Assembly: GCA_021817145.1 (NCBI GenBank)
Contig: JAKAVV010000003.1
Location: 1-64,000, forward strand
Reading direction: 5' to 3'
DNA length: 64,000 bases
From: a bacterium
GTDB taxonomy: Bacteria; Vulcanimicrobiota; JABDET01
The notes under the pieces are model-generated. The model was given only the letters and a program-made list of their open reading frames with translations. It ran no database searches and was not told the DNA's origin. Position 1 is the first letter of the stretch; each line of letters begins with the position of its first letter. Both the position numbers and the translations under genes were made by a program. Below, one piece after another: positions 47,997-57,698 of this stretch.

Positions 47997-50165
47997 TCAG
48001 GATTTTACGATCTTTTCATACAGAGGAGAAAAACTGGATGAAACAGAGATTCCAAGCTCTTTTTCTAAATGTCGAATGGCTTCTTGGTATTGTTTTAATG
48101 CTTCCGTTTTTTTATTTTGAGCAAGAAGAGACTCAATCAGGTAGTGATAAGCTTCTTCCTGCAGGTTATCTTTTAGAATGACCTGCCTTGCCGCTAATTC
48201 AGCAGCTTCCGGATCTTTAGCCATAAGACAGCATCGGGAAAGAAGAAGGGTAGCTTTTATGAAGGATAAAGAGAAGTGCGTTCTCGGGGTGTCAGTCCAT
48301 TCGTCTTTAATGTTTTCAAGAAATTCTCCTCTATCATAAGAAAGGGCTTGTTTAAGATAAGATAGAGCTTCGTCAAATTTTTTTTCTGATACTAGATGAA
48401 CAGTAGAAGAGTATAAATTTTCAAATTCTTCGGTATCCACAAAAATCGAGAGATTAAGGGTTAGTGTTCCTGTTTTCCGACTGCGGATAAGAAATCGGGA
48501 ATATTGGTTTTCATCCAGCAGATCTTTAAAAAGAAAACGAACGTGGTGCAGAGCGTTTCTTAAGCTGTTTCTTGCTTTTTCTTCGTCTTTATCCGGCCAG
48601 AAAAGGTCGAGCAGAGTTTCATCTGGAACAGCAGATTGATGACGATAAACCAAATAAGCAAAAAGCTTCATTGCTTTCTGCGTGGGCCAGTTTTCTTCTG
48701 TAATAATATGGCTTTTGATTTCGACTTTAAAACTTCCCAAGAAAAAGATTCGCATAGAGATGTTGGGTTCATTTCCAGGCTCGAGGAGAGAGATTCTTGT
48801 CTCTTCTTTTATAGGAACTTTTGCGGGAAAGTAAGAAAAAGGGAGTTCAATATGAATGGCTTCAATCCACTGATTGACAGGCATCTGTTTAAGCTTTTCT
48901 TCGATATGCGGCACACAAGGTTCTCCCATGCGTGTTAAAAGAATTCTGCAAAAGGATGGGTTGATTTGATGGATGACCCCGCTCAACAAAGTGAGAAGAG
49001 CATACTGGCGATATTGAATCATGAGATCGAACAAATCATGTTTCATGAGAAGATTTAAAAATTCATTAAGCCATTTGAGGTGTGTTTCCAGCCATTTTTG
49101 CTGTGAATCAGGAGATACTGGTTTTTGGAGAAGAGTTAAGCATGAGAGAAAAAGAAGAACGGTAAATAATCCGATTAAATTTTCTTGGTTTTTAAACTCC
49201 TGGAAAAGAGTCTCAAGAATTTTTATCCCTTTTTCTTTCCTGCCTTCAGCCCATTCTAAAAGTCCTCTTAAAATAAGGGATCTTTGTTTTAAAAAAGTTG
49301 AAGCATGAATTTCTTCTTTTTGAACGCGATCCAGAAGGGCTTTAGCAGACTCTAAATCTCCAGTGCTCCAAAAAACCATAAAGAGTTTTGAGAGAGCGTT
49401 AAGGATGAGATCTGAATCTTTCATTTCCTCTGCTGTACGGAGAGACAGGGTATAACAGCGGATTGCCCAATCTGCCTGCTGGCTCTGCCGGTAAAAATCG
49501 CCTAAGTCCAGCCAGTGGAAACACTGAGCCTGAGTAAAACGATAAGCTCTTTCTTGAGCATCCCATTTTTCTCCTTTTAATATAAGAGCAGACAGAGCAT
49601 TGACAAAGGCTGGATCAAATTCTGAGCCTGAAAGTTCAGAAATCCTTTGCATAACTTCGACTCCTGTTGCGGGATAGCGATGTGATTTTGGAGTGGCGAG
49701 ATCCACGTATGCATCCGCAGCAGCCAGCAGTCTTGCTTCTTCAAGAATCTCCCCCTCTTTTAAGCCTTGTATTCCTGTTCCATTATACCATTCATGTCTT
49801 TGAAGAATGACAGGGATTATTTCTGCAAGTTGAGGATCTCCTTTGAGGAGATCTTGCAGAATTTCTTCTTCTCGCTGAATTAAAGAAACTTCTCTGGCTT
49901 TTCCTTGACTTGAACAAAGTGGGATGGATAAGTGCGTTTTTTTCTCCTCGATCTGCAGGAGAACCCCAATGGTATGCACTTCTGCAGCTGTCATCGCTCT
50001 TTTTAAAACATCAGGACTTACATTTGCTTTTTCCCCAATTTTTCCAGCATAATGAGAGACTAACTGACAGTGGTTCACATTAAAAGGGTTGCGCGCCTCA
50101 ATAACCCTCATTAGAGTTAAAATAAGCTTTGAATAGTGAGAAAGATCTGATTTTATAAGTTCCAC
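47997..50165 (-). CDS. Degenerate HD-GYP / TPR / SARP-type transcription regulator
   Basis: 722 residues. Residues about 1-195 look like an HD-GYP domain with broken residues: VHTIG for HDIG, RHEWYNG for HHE-W-G and GTGIQG for GTGYP. Residues 210-470 are TPR-like helices. A SARP-type winged helix follows (MRIFFLGSFKVEIKSHI; WPTQKAMKLFAYLVYR), then the bacterial transcriptional activator domain (SARNSLRNALHHVRFLF in the protein reads EEKARNSLRNALHHVRFLF; later CLMAKDPEAAELAARQVI). It probably senses a metabolite or protein and activates transcription. The genes it controls may include the CoA cluster 4 bases downstream. Confidence 0.75.
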   Translation of the reverse strand: MELIKSDLSHYSKLILTLMRVIEARNPFNVNHCQLVSHYAGKIGEKANVSPDVLKRAMTAAEVHTIGVLLQIEEKKTHLSIPLCSSQGKAREVSLIQREEEILQDLLKGDPQLAEIIPVILQRHEWYNGTGIQGLKEGEILEEARLLAAADAYVDLATPKSHRYPATGVEVMQRISELSGSEFDPAFVNALSALILKGEKWDAQERAYRFTQAQCFHWLDLGDFYRQSQQADWAIRCYTLSLRTAEEMKDSDLILNALSKLFMVFWSTGDLESAKALLDRVQKEEIHASTFLKQRSLILRGLLEWAEGRKEKGIKILETLFQEFKNQENLIGLFTVLLFLSCLTLLQKPVSPDSQQKWLETHLKWLNEFLNLLMKHDLFDLMIQYRQYALLTLLSGVIHQINPSFCRILLTRMGEPCVPHIEEKLKQMPVNQWIEAIHIELPFSYFPAKVPIKEETRISLLEPGNEPNISMRIFFLGSFKVEIKSHIITEENWPTQKAMKLFAYLVYRHQSAVPDETLLDLFWPDKDEEKARNSLRNALHHVRFLFKDLLDENQYSRFLIRSRKTGTLTLNLSIFVDTEEFENLYSSTVHLVSEKKFDEALSYLKQALSYDRGEFLENIKDEWTDTPRTHFSLSFIKATLLLSRCCLMAKDPEAAELAARQVILKDNLQEEAYHYLIESLLAQNKKTEALKQYQEAIRHLEKELGISVSSSFSPLYEKIVKS

Positions 50166-50180
50166 TTTTGAGTTCTCATT

Positions 50181-51155
50181 CTAATTGATCAAGGGTTGAA
50201 AGAAAAATTTAATTTCATCGATAATCTTTTTTCTATTATTTAAAGCCGCGATTTTTCCTCTGAATGATGCGGCATTAGGCAGTCCTTTCACATACCAGAT
50301 TAAATGACGTCTTGTTTCCAAAATCCCCTCTTTTTCTCCATGTTCTTCATACGCCATCTGAAAATGTTTTAACATAATTTCCATTTTTTCCTGTAAAGTG
50401 GGGGGATGCGGGTTTATTCCTGTTTCTAAATATTTTGTAATTTCAGAAAAAACCCATGGGTTTCCCATGACCCCTCTGCCGATCATAACTCCAGAAACAG
50501 AAGTCTGACTTAATTTTTCAAAAGCGATTTCAGCACTGTTAATATCTCCGCTGCCAATAACAGGAATCTTTACGGAACGGGCGACTTTATCAATAGTGTC
50601 CCAGTCTGCTTTCCCTTTGTACCCTTGAACACTGGTTCTTCCATGAACTGTGACAGCATCAAATCCGATACTTTCAGCTGTTTTTGCGATTTCAAAACAG
50701 GTTAACCGATCTTCATCCCAGCCTTTCCGAATTTTAATTGTGACAGGTATTTTGACCGCTTTTCGAACGGATTCCATCACTTCTTTCAGCAGAGACAAAT
50801 CTTTTGCAAGATAGGCTCCTGCCCGACATTTTTCCATTCTTGGAACAGAACATCCGCAGTTAATGTCCAGAATATCGGCTCCCAGGTCTTCCATTTTTTT
50901 TGCGCATTCACTCATGATTTTGGGGCTGCTGCCGAAAATTTGGATTGTGATAGGTCTTTCAGATTCATGAAATCGAACCATTTCCCATATCTTTTCTTTC
51001 CCATAGATTAGTCCATCAGAAGAACAGAATTCGGTAAAGACCAGGCTGGCTCCAAAAGGTTTTACAATCCTCCTAAAAATTGAATTTGTAACGTGTTCCA
51101 TTGGGGCTAAAAGCGCGGGGCGAGCGATTTTTACTTTTCCAATGTAAAAGCCCAT
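50181..51155 (-). CDS. dusB: tRNA-dihydrouridine synthase, DusB type
   Basis: 324 residues. FMN-dependent reduction of uridine in tRNA. The FMN and active-site segments are LLAPMEHVTNSIFRRI, DINCGCSVPRMEKCRAGAYL (catalytic Cys in KCRAG), VTIKIRKGWDED, TVHGRTSVQGYKGKADW and VIGSGDINSAE. It follows the acyltransferase gene on the same strand. Confidence 0.92.
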   Translation of the reverse strand: MGFYIGKVKIARPALLAPMEHVTNSIFRRIVKPFGASLVFTEFCSSDGLIYGKEKIWEMVRFHESERPITIQIFGSSPKIMSECAKKMEDLGADILDINCGCSVPRMEKCRAGAYLAKDLSLLKEVMESVRKAVKIPVTIKIRKGWDEDRLTCFEIAKTAESIGFDAVTVHGRTSVQGYKGKADWDTIDKVARSVKIPVIGSGDINSAEIAFEKLSQTSVSGVMIGRGVMGNPWVFSEITKYLETGINPHPPTLQEKMEIMLKHFQMAYEEHGEKEGILETRRHLIWYVKGLPNAASFRGKIAALNNRKKIIDEIKFFFQPLIN

Positions 51156-51166
51156 TTAGTTTCTCC

Positions 51167-52333
51167 TCAAAATCGTTTGTTCTGCAGATTTCTAGCTTTT
51201 TTCTGCAGCTCCTGGACAGATTTTTGCAGCGCTGATCGCAAATCTGCGAGCAAGCTCTGCATGGTTTCTTTTTTCTCCACTGGGTTCAAATATTTTTCTA
51301 AATAGGGTTGAACTGAAAGCGGTTCTTCAATTTTTACCATAAAACGGCGGTGACCTGGAAAAAGCGGAATTTCATTCCCTGTTATCAGTCTTTCTATTTT
51401 GAGGATCGTTTCCATCTGGTGGTATTGATCTAAAGGCTCCAGATATCCTGGCAGAAAAGAAAGGCTATATAAACCCCAGAAAGCTTTTCTAAATTTTTCA
51501 GATGGCTTTTGGAAACGCGACATAAAAATTCTTGCCCTGTCTGACAGTTCCCCTTTTGAGATTTTTCCAAACTCTTCTATTTCGAGTTTCTCCAATAGAA
51601 GAGGGCTTAAGTGGTAAAGTTTCTCTTCAACGGTTTCTCCTTGTGGGGAGACATCAAACTCTTTTTCTGCTTTTAAAAGCAGATCATCCATGAGGCCCTC
51701 CAGTCTGTCTATAATCTTTCCCGTCCTTGCTTTTTTAAAAACTTTTTTTTCAAGATCTGAAACTTTTTTTTCAAGAAGATCCGTGATATCCTTCTGATAA
51801 ACGTATTTTAAGCCAACAGGAATGAAATAAAGGCTGTCAGGTTTTCCCGCCAGACTTCTTGCTTTTGCTGCTTCAAGAGCAAAATACGCATTTCCATTTT
51901 TTAGAGGGGCGACATAATCATTGAGATAAAAAAGCTCCCCTTCGGGGAAAACCACCAGAGTGGATTCCCCTTCTTTTAGTTCTTCTATAATAAATCGAGT
52001 GGCTTGAATATTTTTTCCACCTCGATCAACGGAAAGTGCTCCAAAAGATCGGAGAAAAAACTTCTGAATTCCAAAAAACCCTTCAAATACTTCAGGTGCT
52101 GCAAGATACAGACATTTTGCTTTTATCCTGTGCCCCAATTCGTAAATGACAAAGACATCGTTCGGATGGGCATGTTTAACCGCCAGGATAATACCTGCTC
52201 CTTTCGGAATAGAACTCCAGTGTTCGAGCCCTTCAATATCCCATGTCACATCACGGGATAAAATCCAGCGATTAAAATAAACGAAAATTTCTTGAATGAA
52301 AGAATTAGGAGATGGGGGAATAAAAGCGTTCAA
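51167..52333 (-). CDS. Large PlsC-like acyltransferase
   Basis: About 389 residues from the TTG at 52333, which overlaps the dehydrogenase stop (TTGA) and has RBS AAAAGGA; an ATG at 52375 would overlap the upstream gene by 46 bases. Motifs: HX4D in AVKHAHPND, VDRGGKNIQATRFIIEEL, VVFPEGELFYLND. The C-terminal 200 residues are helical and charged (ISDLEKKVFKKARTGKI type). The acceptor is unknown; a lysophospholipid is likely. Confidence 0.8.
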   Translation of the reverse strand: MNAFIPPSPNSFIQEIFVYFNRWILSRDVTWDIEGLEHWSSIPKGAGIILAVKHAHPNDVFVIYELGHRIKAKCLYLAAPEVFEGFFGIQKFFLRSFGALSVDRGGKNIQATRFIIEELKEGESTLVVFPEGELFYLNDYVAPLKNGNAYFALEAAKARSLAGKPDSLYFIPVGLKYVYQKDITDLLEKKVSDLEKKVFKKARTGKIIDRLEGLMDDLLLKAEKEFDVSPQGETVEEKLYHLSPLLLEKLEIEEFGKISKGELSDRARIFMSRFQKPSEKFRKAFWGLYSLSFLPGYLEPLDQYHQMETILKIERLITGNEIPLFPGHRRFMVKIEEPLSVQPYLEKYLNPVEKKETMQSLLADLRSALQKSVQELQKKARNLQNKRF

Positions 52334-53511
52334 CTGAAATCCTTTTCCAGTGAAAGAGAATGGAGGATATCCCACATTTCAAAAGGACCGAGTTCCCATC
52401 CAAATCCCCATTTTGCGGCTTGATCCAGAGACGTTTTGCTGTCAGCGATTTCGAGGGCGATATCGGCTGCGTAATCCACCAGCCCCTTTGTGGTTTTTTT
52501 GAAGAAATTCGAAGCTTTATCTTCTCCGCGAGCTAACCATTTAATTCCTTCCTCAATATTGTTTTGCGCTTTTGCTTTGTAAAGTGAAGAGAATTCAGGG
52601 GATTGAGCTGCTGGAACATATTCCTGTGTTTTTAAATCAAGAGAGAAAATTTCAGATTTTCCATCTTCCCTTGTCATCCTTTTGTAAAATTTTTCTTTTG
52701 TTTTTACTCCAGATTTTTGATTTTCAGCCATCTGCAGCATAAAGTCAGGGACTTTAAAGTATTCTCTCATGGGGTCATAAGGCAGAGAGTCATAGAGATA
52801 TTGGGCGACCCGCACGAAGTTCTCCATTCCAACCATATCAAGGGTGCGGAAAGTTGCGCTTTTCGGTCTTCCGATGATTTTTCCCGTTAATTCATCTACT
52901 TCTCCTGCATTTAATCCTTGTTCAACAGCAGTCTTGAGAGTGAGTCCAACAGTAAAAGCCCCGATTCGATTGGCGATAAAACCTGGTACATCTTTACTAA
53001 TAACTGTCATTCTTCCCAGGTTATTTGAAGCAAAATTCTGGATGAATTGCGCAACAGAAGGCAGAGTTTTAACCCCTGGTACAATCTCTAAGAGTTTCAG
53101 GTGCTTTAATGGATTAAAAAAATGAGTTCCCAAAAAATGGGAGAGAAATTCTTCGCTGAAACCTTCCGAAATTTGTGAAATTGGGATGCCAGAAGTATTC
53201 GTGCTTATAATGCTGTCTCTTTTCCTAATGGGTTCAATTTTTTTCATGAGGGATCGCTTGATTTCTATCTGCTCTACAACAGTCTCAATGATCCAGTCTG
53301 CTTCTCGAAGTTTTTCTGCCTGGTCTTCAAAATTTCCGATTTGTATGTTTGGATCTTCACCCACCCTTTTTCTCTGTAAGTTCCGCATGGATGATTCAAG
53401 GGATTTAGATCTGGCAGTCAGAAGCATAACCTGTAATCCAGATTCTGAAAGGAGTTCCGCAATTTGAGTTCCCATGACTCCTGTTCCTATAACAGCAGCT
53501 GTTTTAATCAT
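52330..53511 (-). CDS. 3-hydroxyacyl-CoA dehydrogenase
   Basis: From the ATG at 53511, 393 residues: NAD-binding VIGTGVMGTQIAELLSESGL, WIIETVVEQIEIKRSLM, ISTNTSGIPISQISEGF, GTHFFNPLKHLKLLEIVPG (catalytic His in this block) and DVPGFIANRIGAF. The C-terminal part continues through the second helical domain (GRPKSATFRTLDMVGMEN) and an extra region. It oxidises 3-hydroxyacyl-CoA in beta-oxidation or a related acid pathway. No hydratase is fused. A longer frame to 53577 is possible but lacks a better RBS. Confidence 0.87.
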   Translation of the reverse strand: MIKTAAVIGTGVMGTQIAELLSESGLQVMLLTARSKSLESSMRNLQRKRVGEDPNIQIGNFEDQAEKLREADWIIETVVEQIEIKRSLMKKIEPIRKRDSIISTNTSGIPISQISEGFSEEFLSHFLGTHFFNPLKHLKLLEIVPGVKTLPSVAQFIQNFASNNLGRMTVISKDVPGFIANRIGAFTVGLTLKTAVEQGLNAGEVDELTGKIIGRPKSATFRTLDMVGMENFVRVAQYLYDSLPYDPMREYFKVPDFMLQMAENQKSGVKTKEKFYKRMTREDGKSEIFSLDLKTQEYVPAAQSPEFSSLYKAKAQNNIEEGIKWLARGEDKASNFFKKTTKGLVDYAADIALEIADSKTSLDQAAKWGFGWELGPFEMWDILHSLSLEKDFS

Positions 53512-53591
53512 AAAATTTTTAAATTCTTCTGAAATGAGGCAACTTCCTCTCAAAGGGGATTTTGTAACTTTTCTCAAATATCCTATTCATT

Positions 53592-54944
53592 ATGTTTGAA
53601 ACTCTTGCAGAAAGACTGCAGTCTGCCTTTAAGAAGCTTAGAGGGAAAGGAAAACTTTCAGAAGCGGATGTGACAGAAGCTCTTCGAGAAGTTCGCATGG
53701 CTCTTTTGGAGGCAGATGTCGCATTAAAAGTGGTTAAAGATTTTACAGCAGCAGTTAAAGAAAAAGCGGTAGGCGCAGAAGTTTTAGAAAGCCTGACTCC
53801 AGCGCAGTCTGTTATTCGAATTGTTAGGGATGAAATGAATCATATCCTTGGGGAGGCTGCTAAACTTCAAAAATCCCAGAAGTCTCCAACCATTTATATG
53901 ATTGTTGGACTGCAGGGTTCAGGTAAAACAACGACTTGCGGAAAATTAGCTTTGTCTTTAAAAGAAGGTGGAGAAGATCCCATGCTGGCTGCTTGTGATA
54001 TTTACCGCCCTGCTGCGATTAAACAGCTTCAGGTTCTTGGAAAAGAGTTGGATGTTCCCGTTTTCTCTTTAGGGGATAAATCGGATCCAGTTCAAATTGC
54101 TAAAGGGGCTGTTCAATTGGCTGAGTCTTCCAGAAAAAATATTGTGATTCTTGATACAGCGGGGAGACTTCATATTGATGAAAACATGATGTCAGAATTA
54201 AAACGTTTAAAAGCAGCTTTAAATCCAACAGAGATTCTGCTGGTGGCTGACGCCATGACAGGACAGGATGCAGTGAAGATTGCCGAAAGGTTTCATCAAG
54301 ATTTGACTCTGACAGGGATTATTCTGACTAAGATGGATGGGGATGCTAGAGGAGGAGCAGTTCTTTCTATTCGCGCTGTTACCGGGTGCCCTGTAAAATT
54401 TGTGGGGGTTGGAGAAAAGTTGAAAGCTCTGGAGCCTTTTTACCCTGATCGGATGGTTTCCAGGATTTTAGGGATGGGGGATGTTTTAACACTGATTGAA
54501 AAAGTCGAGCAGGAAATTGACGAGAAAAAAGCTAGAGAACTGGAAGAGAAACTTAAGAAAGCCGAGTTTGATTTGGATGATTACCTGGATCAGCTGCAGC
54601 AAATCAAAAAAATGGGTTCTTTAACGGATCTCCTATCCATGCTGCCAGGTAATATGTTCCCCGGATTGAATTTACAAAAACAGCTAAAGGAAGTAAAGCC
54701 GGATGATAAACAGATTTTTAAAATCGAAGCTGTTATTCGTTCTATGACAAAAGAGGAAAGAAAAAACCCTGAAATTTTAAATGCCAGCAGGAAAAAAAGG
54801 GTTGCTCGTGGGTCAGGAACAGAAGTTTCAGACGTGAATCAGGTGCTGAAGCACTTTGATATGATGAAAAAGATGATGAAACAGTTTTCTTCTGCCCAGA
54901 AACAAGGTGGGAAAAAACTGCTTCGTCTTCCATTTTTAGGGTAA
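53592..54944 (+). CDS. ffh: Signal recognition particle protein
   Basis: 450 residues. SRP54: N domain (LADRLQSAFKKL in the form LAERLQSAFKKLRGKGKLSE), the GTPase motifs GLQGSGKTTTCGKLA, ACDIYRPAAIKQLQ, DTAGRLHIDE and ILTKMDGDARGGAVLSI, and a Met-rich M domain near the end (MMKKMMKQF). It binds signal peptides and 4.5S RNA at the ribosome. It starts a long run of co-oriented genes up to 63.8 kb. Confidence 0.96.
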   Translation: MFETLAERLQSAFKKLRGKGKLSEADVTEALREVRMALLEADVALKVVKDFTAAVKEKAVGAEVLESLTPAQSVIRIVRDEMNHILGEAAKLQKSQKSPTIYMIVGLQGSGKTTTCGKLALSLKEGGEDPMLAACDIYRPAAIKQLQVLGKELDVPVFSLGDKSDPVQIAKGAVQLAESSRKNIVILDTAGRLHIDENMMSELKRLKAALNPTEILLVADAMTGQDAVKIAERFHQDLTLTGIILTKMDGDARGGAVLSIRAVTGCPVKFVGVGEKLKALEPFYPDRMVSRILGMGDVLTLIEKVEQEIDEKKARELEEKLKKAEFDLDDYLDQLQQIKKMGSLTDLLSMLPGNMFPGLNLQKQLKEVKPDDKQIFKIEAVIRSMTKEERKNPEILNASRKKRVARGSGTEVSDVNQVLKHFDMMKKMMKQFSSAQKQGGKKLLRLPFLG

Positions 54945-54980
54945 CGAATCGACATTCGCGCCTCATAAGGAGAATTTAAA

Positions 54981-56006
54981 ATGATTATCGTAATGAAGCC
55001 TGCTTCTAGTTCAAAAGAGTTAGAGCATGTAATAAAAACGATTCATAAACAAGGGTTTAAACCTCATGTTTCAAAAGGGGAAGAAACCACGATCATTGGA
55101 GTGATTGGGGATGAGAGGAAATTAGATCCGGTTCCTTTTCAGCTTTTACCTGGCGTTGATCGAGTGATCCCTGTTTTAAAGCCGTTTAAATTAGCCAGTC
55201 GTGATTTTAAACGCGATGACACAGTCATTAAAGTCAATGGAATTCCTATCGGAGGAGGTCATTTTACCGTTATTGCTGGACCTTGCGCTGTTGAATCTCT
55301 TGAACAGGTGATGGAAACGGCGAAAAAAATAAAAGGAGCAGGGGCTGTTATTTTGAGAGGAGGGGCTTATAAGCCTCGGACTTCCCCTTATAGTTTTCAG
55401 GGGCTTGGGCCTGCGGGATTGAAAATTTTGGCGGAGGCTAAAAAGCGAACAGGACTTGCCATTATTACAGAAGTGATGTCAGAAATGGATCTTCCACTGG
55501 TCGCAGAGACTTCTGATATTTTACAGATTGGAGCCAGAAATATGCAGAATTTTGCGCTGCTGGATGCTGCTGGAAAACAGAAAAAACCCATTTTGCTGAA
55601 AAGAGGACTCTCATCCACGATTGAGGAGTTTCTGCTTTCTGCTGAATATATTCTTTCAAGAGGAAATTATCAGGTTATCCTCTGTGAGAGAGGGATACGA
55701 ACCTTTGAAAAATCGACTCGAAATACTCTGGATATCTCGGCAGTCCCTGTCATTAAAAAACAGAGTCATCTTCCTGTGATTCTGGATCCAAGTCATGCTG
55801 CCGGCTATCAGGAATACGTTTCAGATCTGGCTTATGCTTCTGCAGCAGTAGGGGCTGATGGAATTATGATTGAAGTTCATCCCCATCCCGAAAAAGCTTT
55901 TTGCGATGGCCAGGAAAGTTTGACCCCGGAGCAGTTTAAAACCATGATGATAAAGATCAAGTCTTTAGTGAAAGTAATGGGGAAAAGGTTGAATAAAGTC
56001 TCATGA
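54981..56006 (+). CDS. aroF: 3-deoxy-7-phosphoheptulonate synthase (type Ib, with N-terminal ferredoxin-like domain)
   Basis: 341 residues. First step of the shikimate pathway. The N-terminal about 70 residues (IIVMKPASSSKELEHVIKTI; TTIIGVIGDERKLD) form a regulatory ferredoxin-like domain. The TIM barrel carries FTVIAGPCAVESLEQVMETA, LRGGAYKPRTSPYSFQGLG, LQIGARNMQNFALL, VILCERGIRTFE and VILDPSHAAGYQEYV. It belongs to the KDO8P-synthase-like subfamily, as in Bacillus and Thermotoga. It is followed at overlap distance by tyrA. Confidence 0.93.
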   Translation: MIIVMKPASSSKELEHVIKTIHKQGFKPHVSKGEETTIIGVIGDERKLDPVPFQLLPGVDRVIPVLKPFKLASRDFKRDDTVIKVNGIPIGGGHFTVIAGPCAVESLEQVMETAKKIKGAGAVILRGGAYKPRTSPYSFQGLGPAGLKILAEAKKRTGLAIITEVMSEMDLPLVAETSDILQIGARNMQNFALLDAAGKQKKPILLKRGLSSTIEEFLLSAEYILSRGNYQVILCERGIRTFEKSTRNTLDISAVPVIKKQSHLPVILDPSHAAGYQEYVSDLAYASAAVGADGIMIEVHPHPEKAFCDGQESLTPEQFKTMMIKIKSLVKVMGKRLNKVS

Positions 56007-56884
56007 CCTTAAGCAGTTCTCGAATTGAGATTGTTGGATTAGGACAAATTGGTTCATCTCTCGCATCCGCTATTATAAAAAACAATCTTGCAAAAGAAGT
56101 GATCGGGTTTACTAGAAATCTTGAAACAGCAAAAGTCGCCCAAAAAATGGGGATTGTGACAAAAGTTTTTATGGATGAGAAAGAGATTTTTAAGCAGAAA
56201 GCCGATCTTGTCATTTTTGCTGTTCCTGTCCATGCTCTTATTCCTTTGATCCAGAAAATACCAGATAATCAGAATTCAACTCTTTTTCTGGATGTTGCCA
56301 GCGTAAAAAAGGATGTGGAAAAAGCAGCAAGAAAAAAAGAGATTCATTATGTTTCTGTTCATCCAATGGCAGGGACCGAAAGAACGGGAATCGCTGCCTG
56401 CAACTTTCAATTGTTCGTTAATAAGCCATTTTTAATTCTCCCTGTCAGTCGTTTTTCCATTAAAACCAAAAAGATGATAGAAGATCTTGCAGAAGGGATT
56501 GGCAGTTTTCCAATTTATTTGAAAAGCGCAAAAGAACATGATGAGATTACTGCTGCTGTCAGTCACTTGCCCCATCTTTTTGCGTACACGCTGCTGCATA
56601 CAGCTCAGAAGACGGCTAGAAAGAGTAAAGCGATTTTCTGGAACTGCGCTGGACCCAGTTTCCTGGATGCGAGCCGAGTTGCGGGAAGCAGTCCTGAAAT
56701 TGTATTTGATTTTTTGTGGAATAATCGTCACTCCCTTGTTCCTGTTCTGGATTCTGCCATTCTGCAGCTTGCAGAGATCAGCAGCTGGTTTAAGGGCTCA
56801 AAGAAAAAAGCGCTGGAAGATTGGATTGAGGAAGGCAGCATACTCAAGGCATTAGCCAGTCTTGCTCCTTCTGAAAGAAGATGA
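56003..56884 (+). CDS. tyrA: Prephenate dehydrogenase
   Basis: 293 residues. Tyrosine branch. NAD-binding IEIVGLGQIGSSLASAIIKNN, LVIFAVPVHALIPLI, SVKKDVEKAARKKEI, SVHPMAGTERTGIAACN (catalytic His) and the AVSHLPHLFAYTLLH helix. Coupled by ATGA overlaps to aroF upstream and the chorismate mutase downstream. Confidence 0.92.
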   Translation: MTLSSSRIEIVGLGQIGSSLASAIIKNNLAKEVIGFTRNLETAKVAQKMGIVTKVFMDEKEIFKQKADLVIFAVPVHALIPLIQKIPDNQNSTLFLDVASVKKDVEKAARKKEIHYVSVHPMAGTERTGIAACNFQLFVNKPFLILPVSRFSIKTKKMIEDLAEGIGSFPIYLKSAKEHDEITAAVSHLPHLFAYTLLHTAQKTARKSKAIFWNCAGPSFLDASRVAGSSPEIVFDFLWNNRHSLVPVLDSAILQLAEISSWFKGSKKKALEDWIEEGSILKALASLAPSERR

Positions 56885-57195
56885 AGCCTGATTTAAAAAA
56901 GCTTAGAGAAAAGCTGGATAAAATTGATGAGGAGATTATCAGAGACATTTCTCTTCGGATGAAAGTTGTTCATCAAATCGCTTCTGTTAAAGCTCTTCAT
57001 GGGATTAAGATTAAAGATAAAAAACGTGAGCAAGAACTTTTTGAACATATTGCTGAAACAGCTCGTGTTTATCATCTCTCCTCTTTATTCGCGGAAAAGG
57101 TCTTTTCAATCATTCTTCAAGAATCTTATCGGGAACAAAAGGAATTTTTACGATTTTACTCGAATAAAAAAGAAAATCCGAATGGAAAGAGGTGA
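56881..57195 (+). CDS. Chorismate mutase (AroQ-type helical)
   Basis: 104 residues. LKKLREKLDKIDEEIIRDIS, MKVVHQIASVKALHGIKIKD and the closing VFSIILQESYREQKEF fit the three-helix fold. Converts chorismate to prephenate, feeding TyrA. Its stop is three bases from the rpsP start, so aromatic and ribosomal genes share an mRNA. Confidence 0.88.
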   Translation: MKPDLKKLREKLDKIDEEIIRDISLRMKVVHQIASVKALHGIKIKDKKREQELFEHIAETARVYHLSSLFAEKVFSIILQESYREQKEFLRFYSNKKENPNGKR

Positions 57196-57198
57196 AAA

Positions 57199-57471
57199 AT
57201 GGCGACTCGAATTCGATTGAGAAGAACAGGAAAGAAAAAACAGCCTGCTTATCGTATTGTGGTAGCAGATTCCAGATCCCCCCGCGATGGGAGATTTATT
57301 GAAGTGATTGGCCACTATAATCCAAGAACCAGTCCAATGACTCTTGTCATTAATGAAGAAAAAGCTAAATTATGGCTGTCTAAAGGGGCATCCCCTAGTG
57401 ATACAGTGACAAGACTTTTTACTTTGAAAGGGGTTTTAAATTCAAAAGTTGACGGAGGCGAACAACAATGA
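57199..57471 (+). CDS. rpsP: 30S ribosomal protein S16
   Basis: 90 residues: [40 protein letters not shown] and a C-terminal [13 protein letters not shown] helix. RBS AAAGAGGTG. Four-base overlap with khpA. Confidence 0.97.
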   Translation: MATRIRLRRTGKKKQPAYRIVVADSRSPRDGRFIEVIGHYNPRTSPMTLVINEEKAKLWLSKGASPSDTVTRLFTLKGVLNSKVDGGEQQ

Positions 57472-57698
57472 AAGAACTACTTGAATATCTTGCAAAAGCT
57501 CTAGTAGATCATCCTAATGAAGTGAATGTCAGCCTTGTTGAAGGAGAAAAATCGCAGATTTTGGAACTGCGGGTTAACCATGCAGACATGGGAAAAGTGA
57601 TTGGAAAACAGGGAAGAATCGCTCAAGCTCTTCGCACTATTGTAAAGGCTGCTGCTGTCAAAGAAGGGAAAAAAGTGATGGTTGAAATTATTGAGTGA
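57468..57698 (+). CDS. khpA: KH-domain RNA-binding protein
   Basis: 76 residues with the KH core [20 protein letters not shown] (GxxG loop GKQG). It binds small RNAs or ribosomal RNA. The next gene is trmD, overlapping by four bases; rimM, usually between, is missing. Confidence 0.93.
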   Translation: MKELLEYLAKALVDHPNEVNVSLVEGEKSQILELRVNHADMGKVIGKQGRIAQALRTIVKAAAVKEGKKVMVEIIE

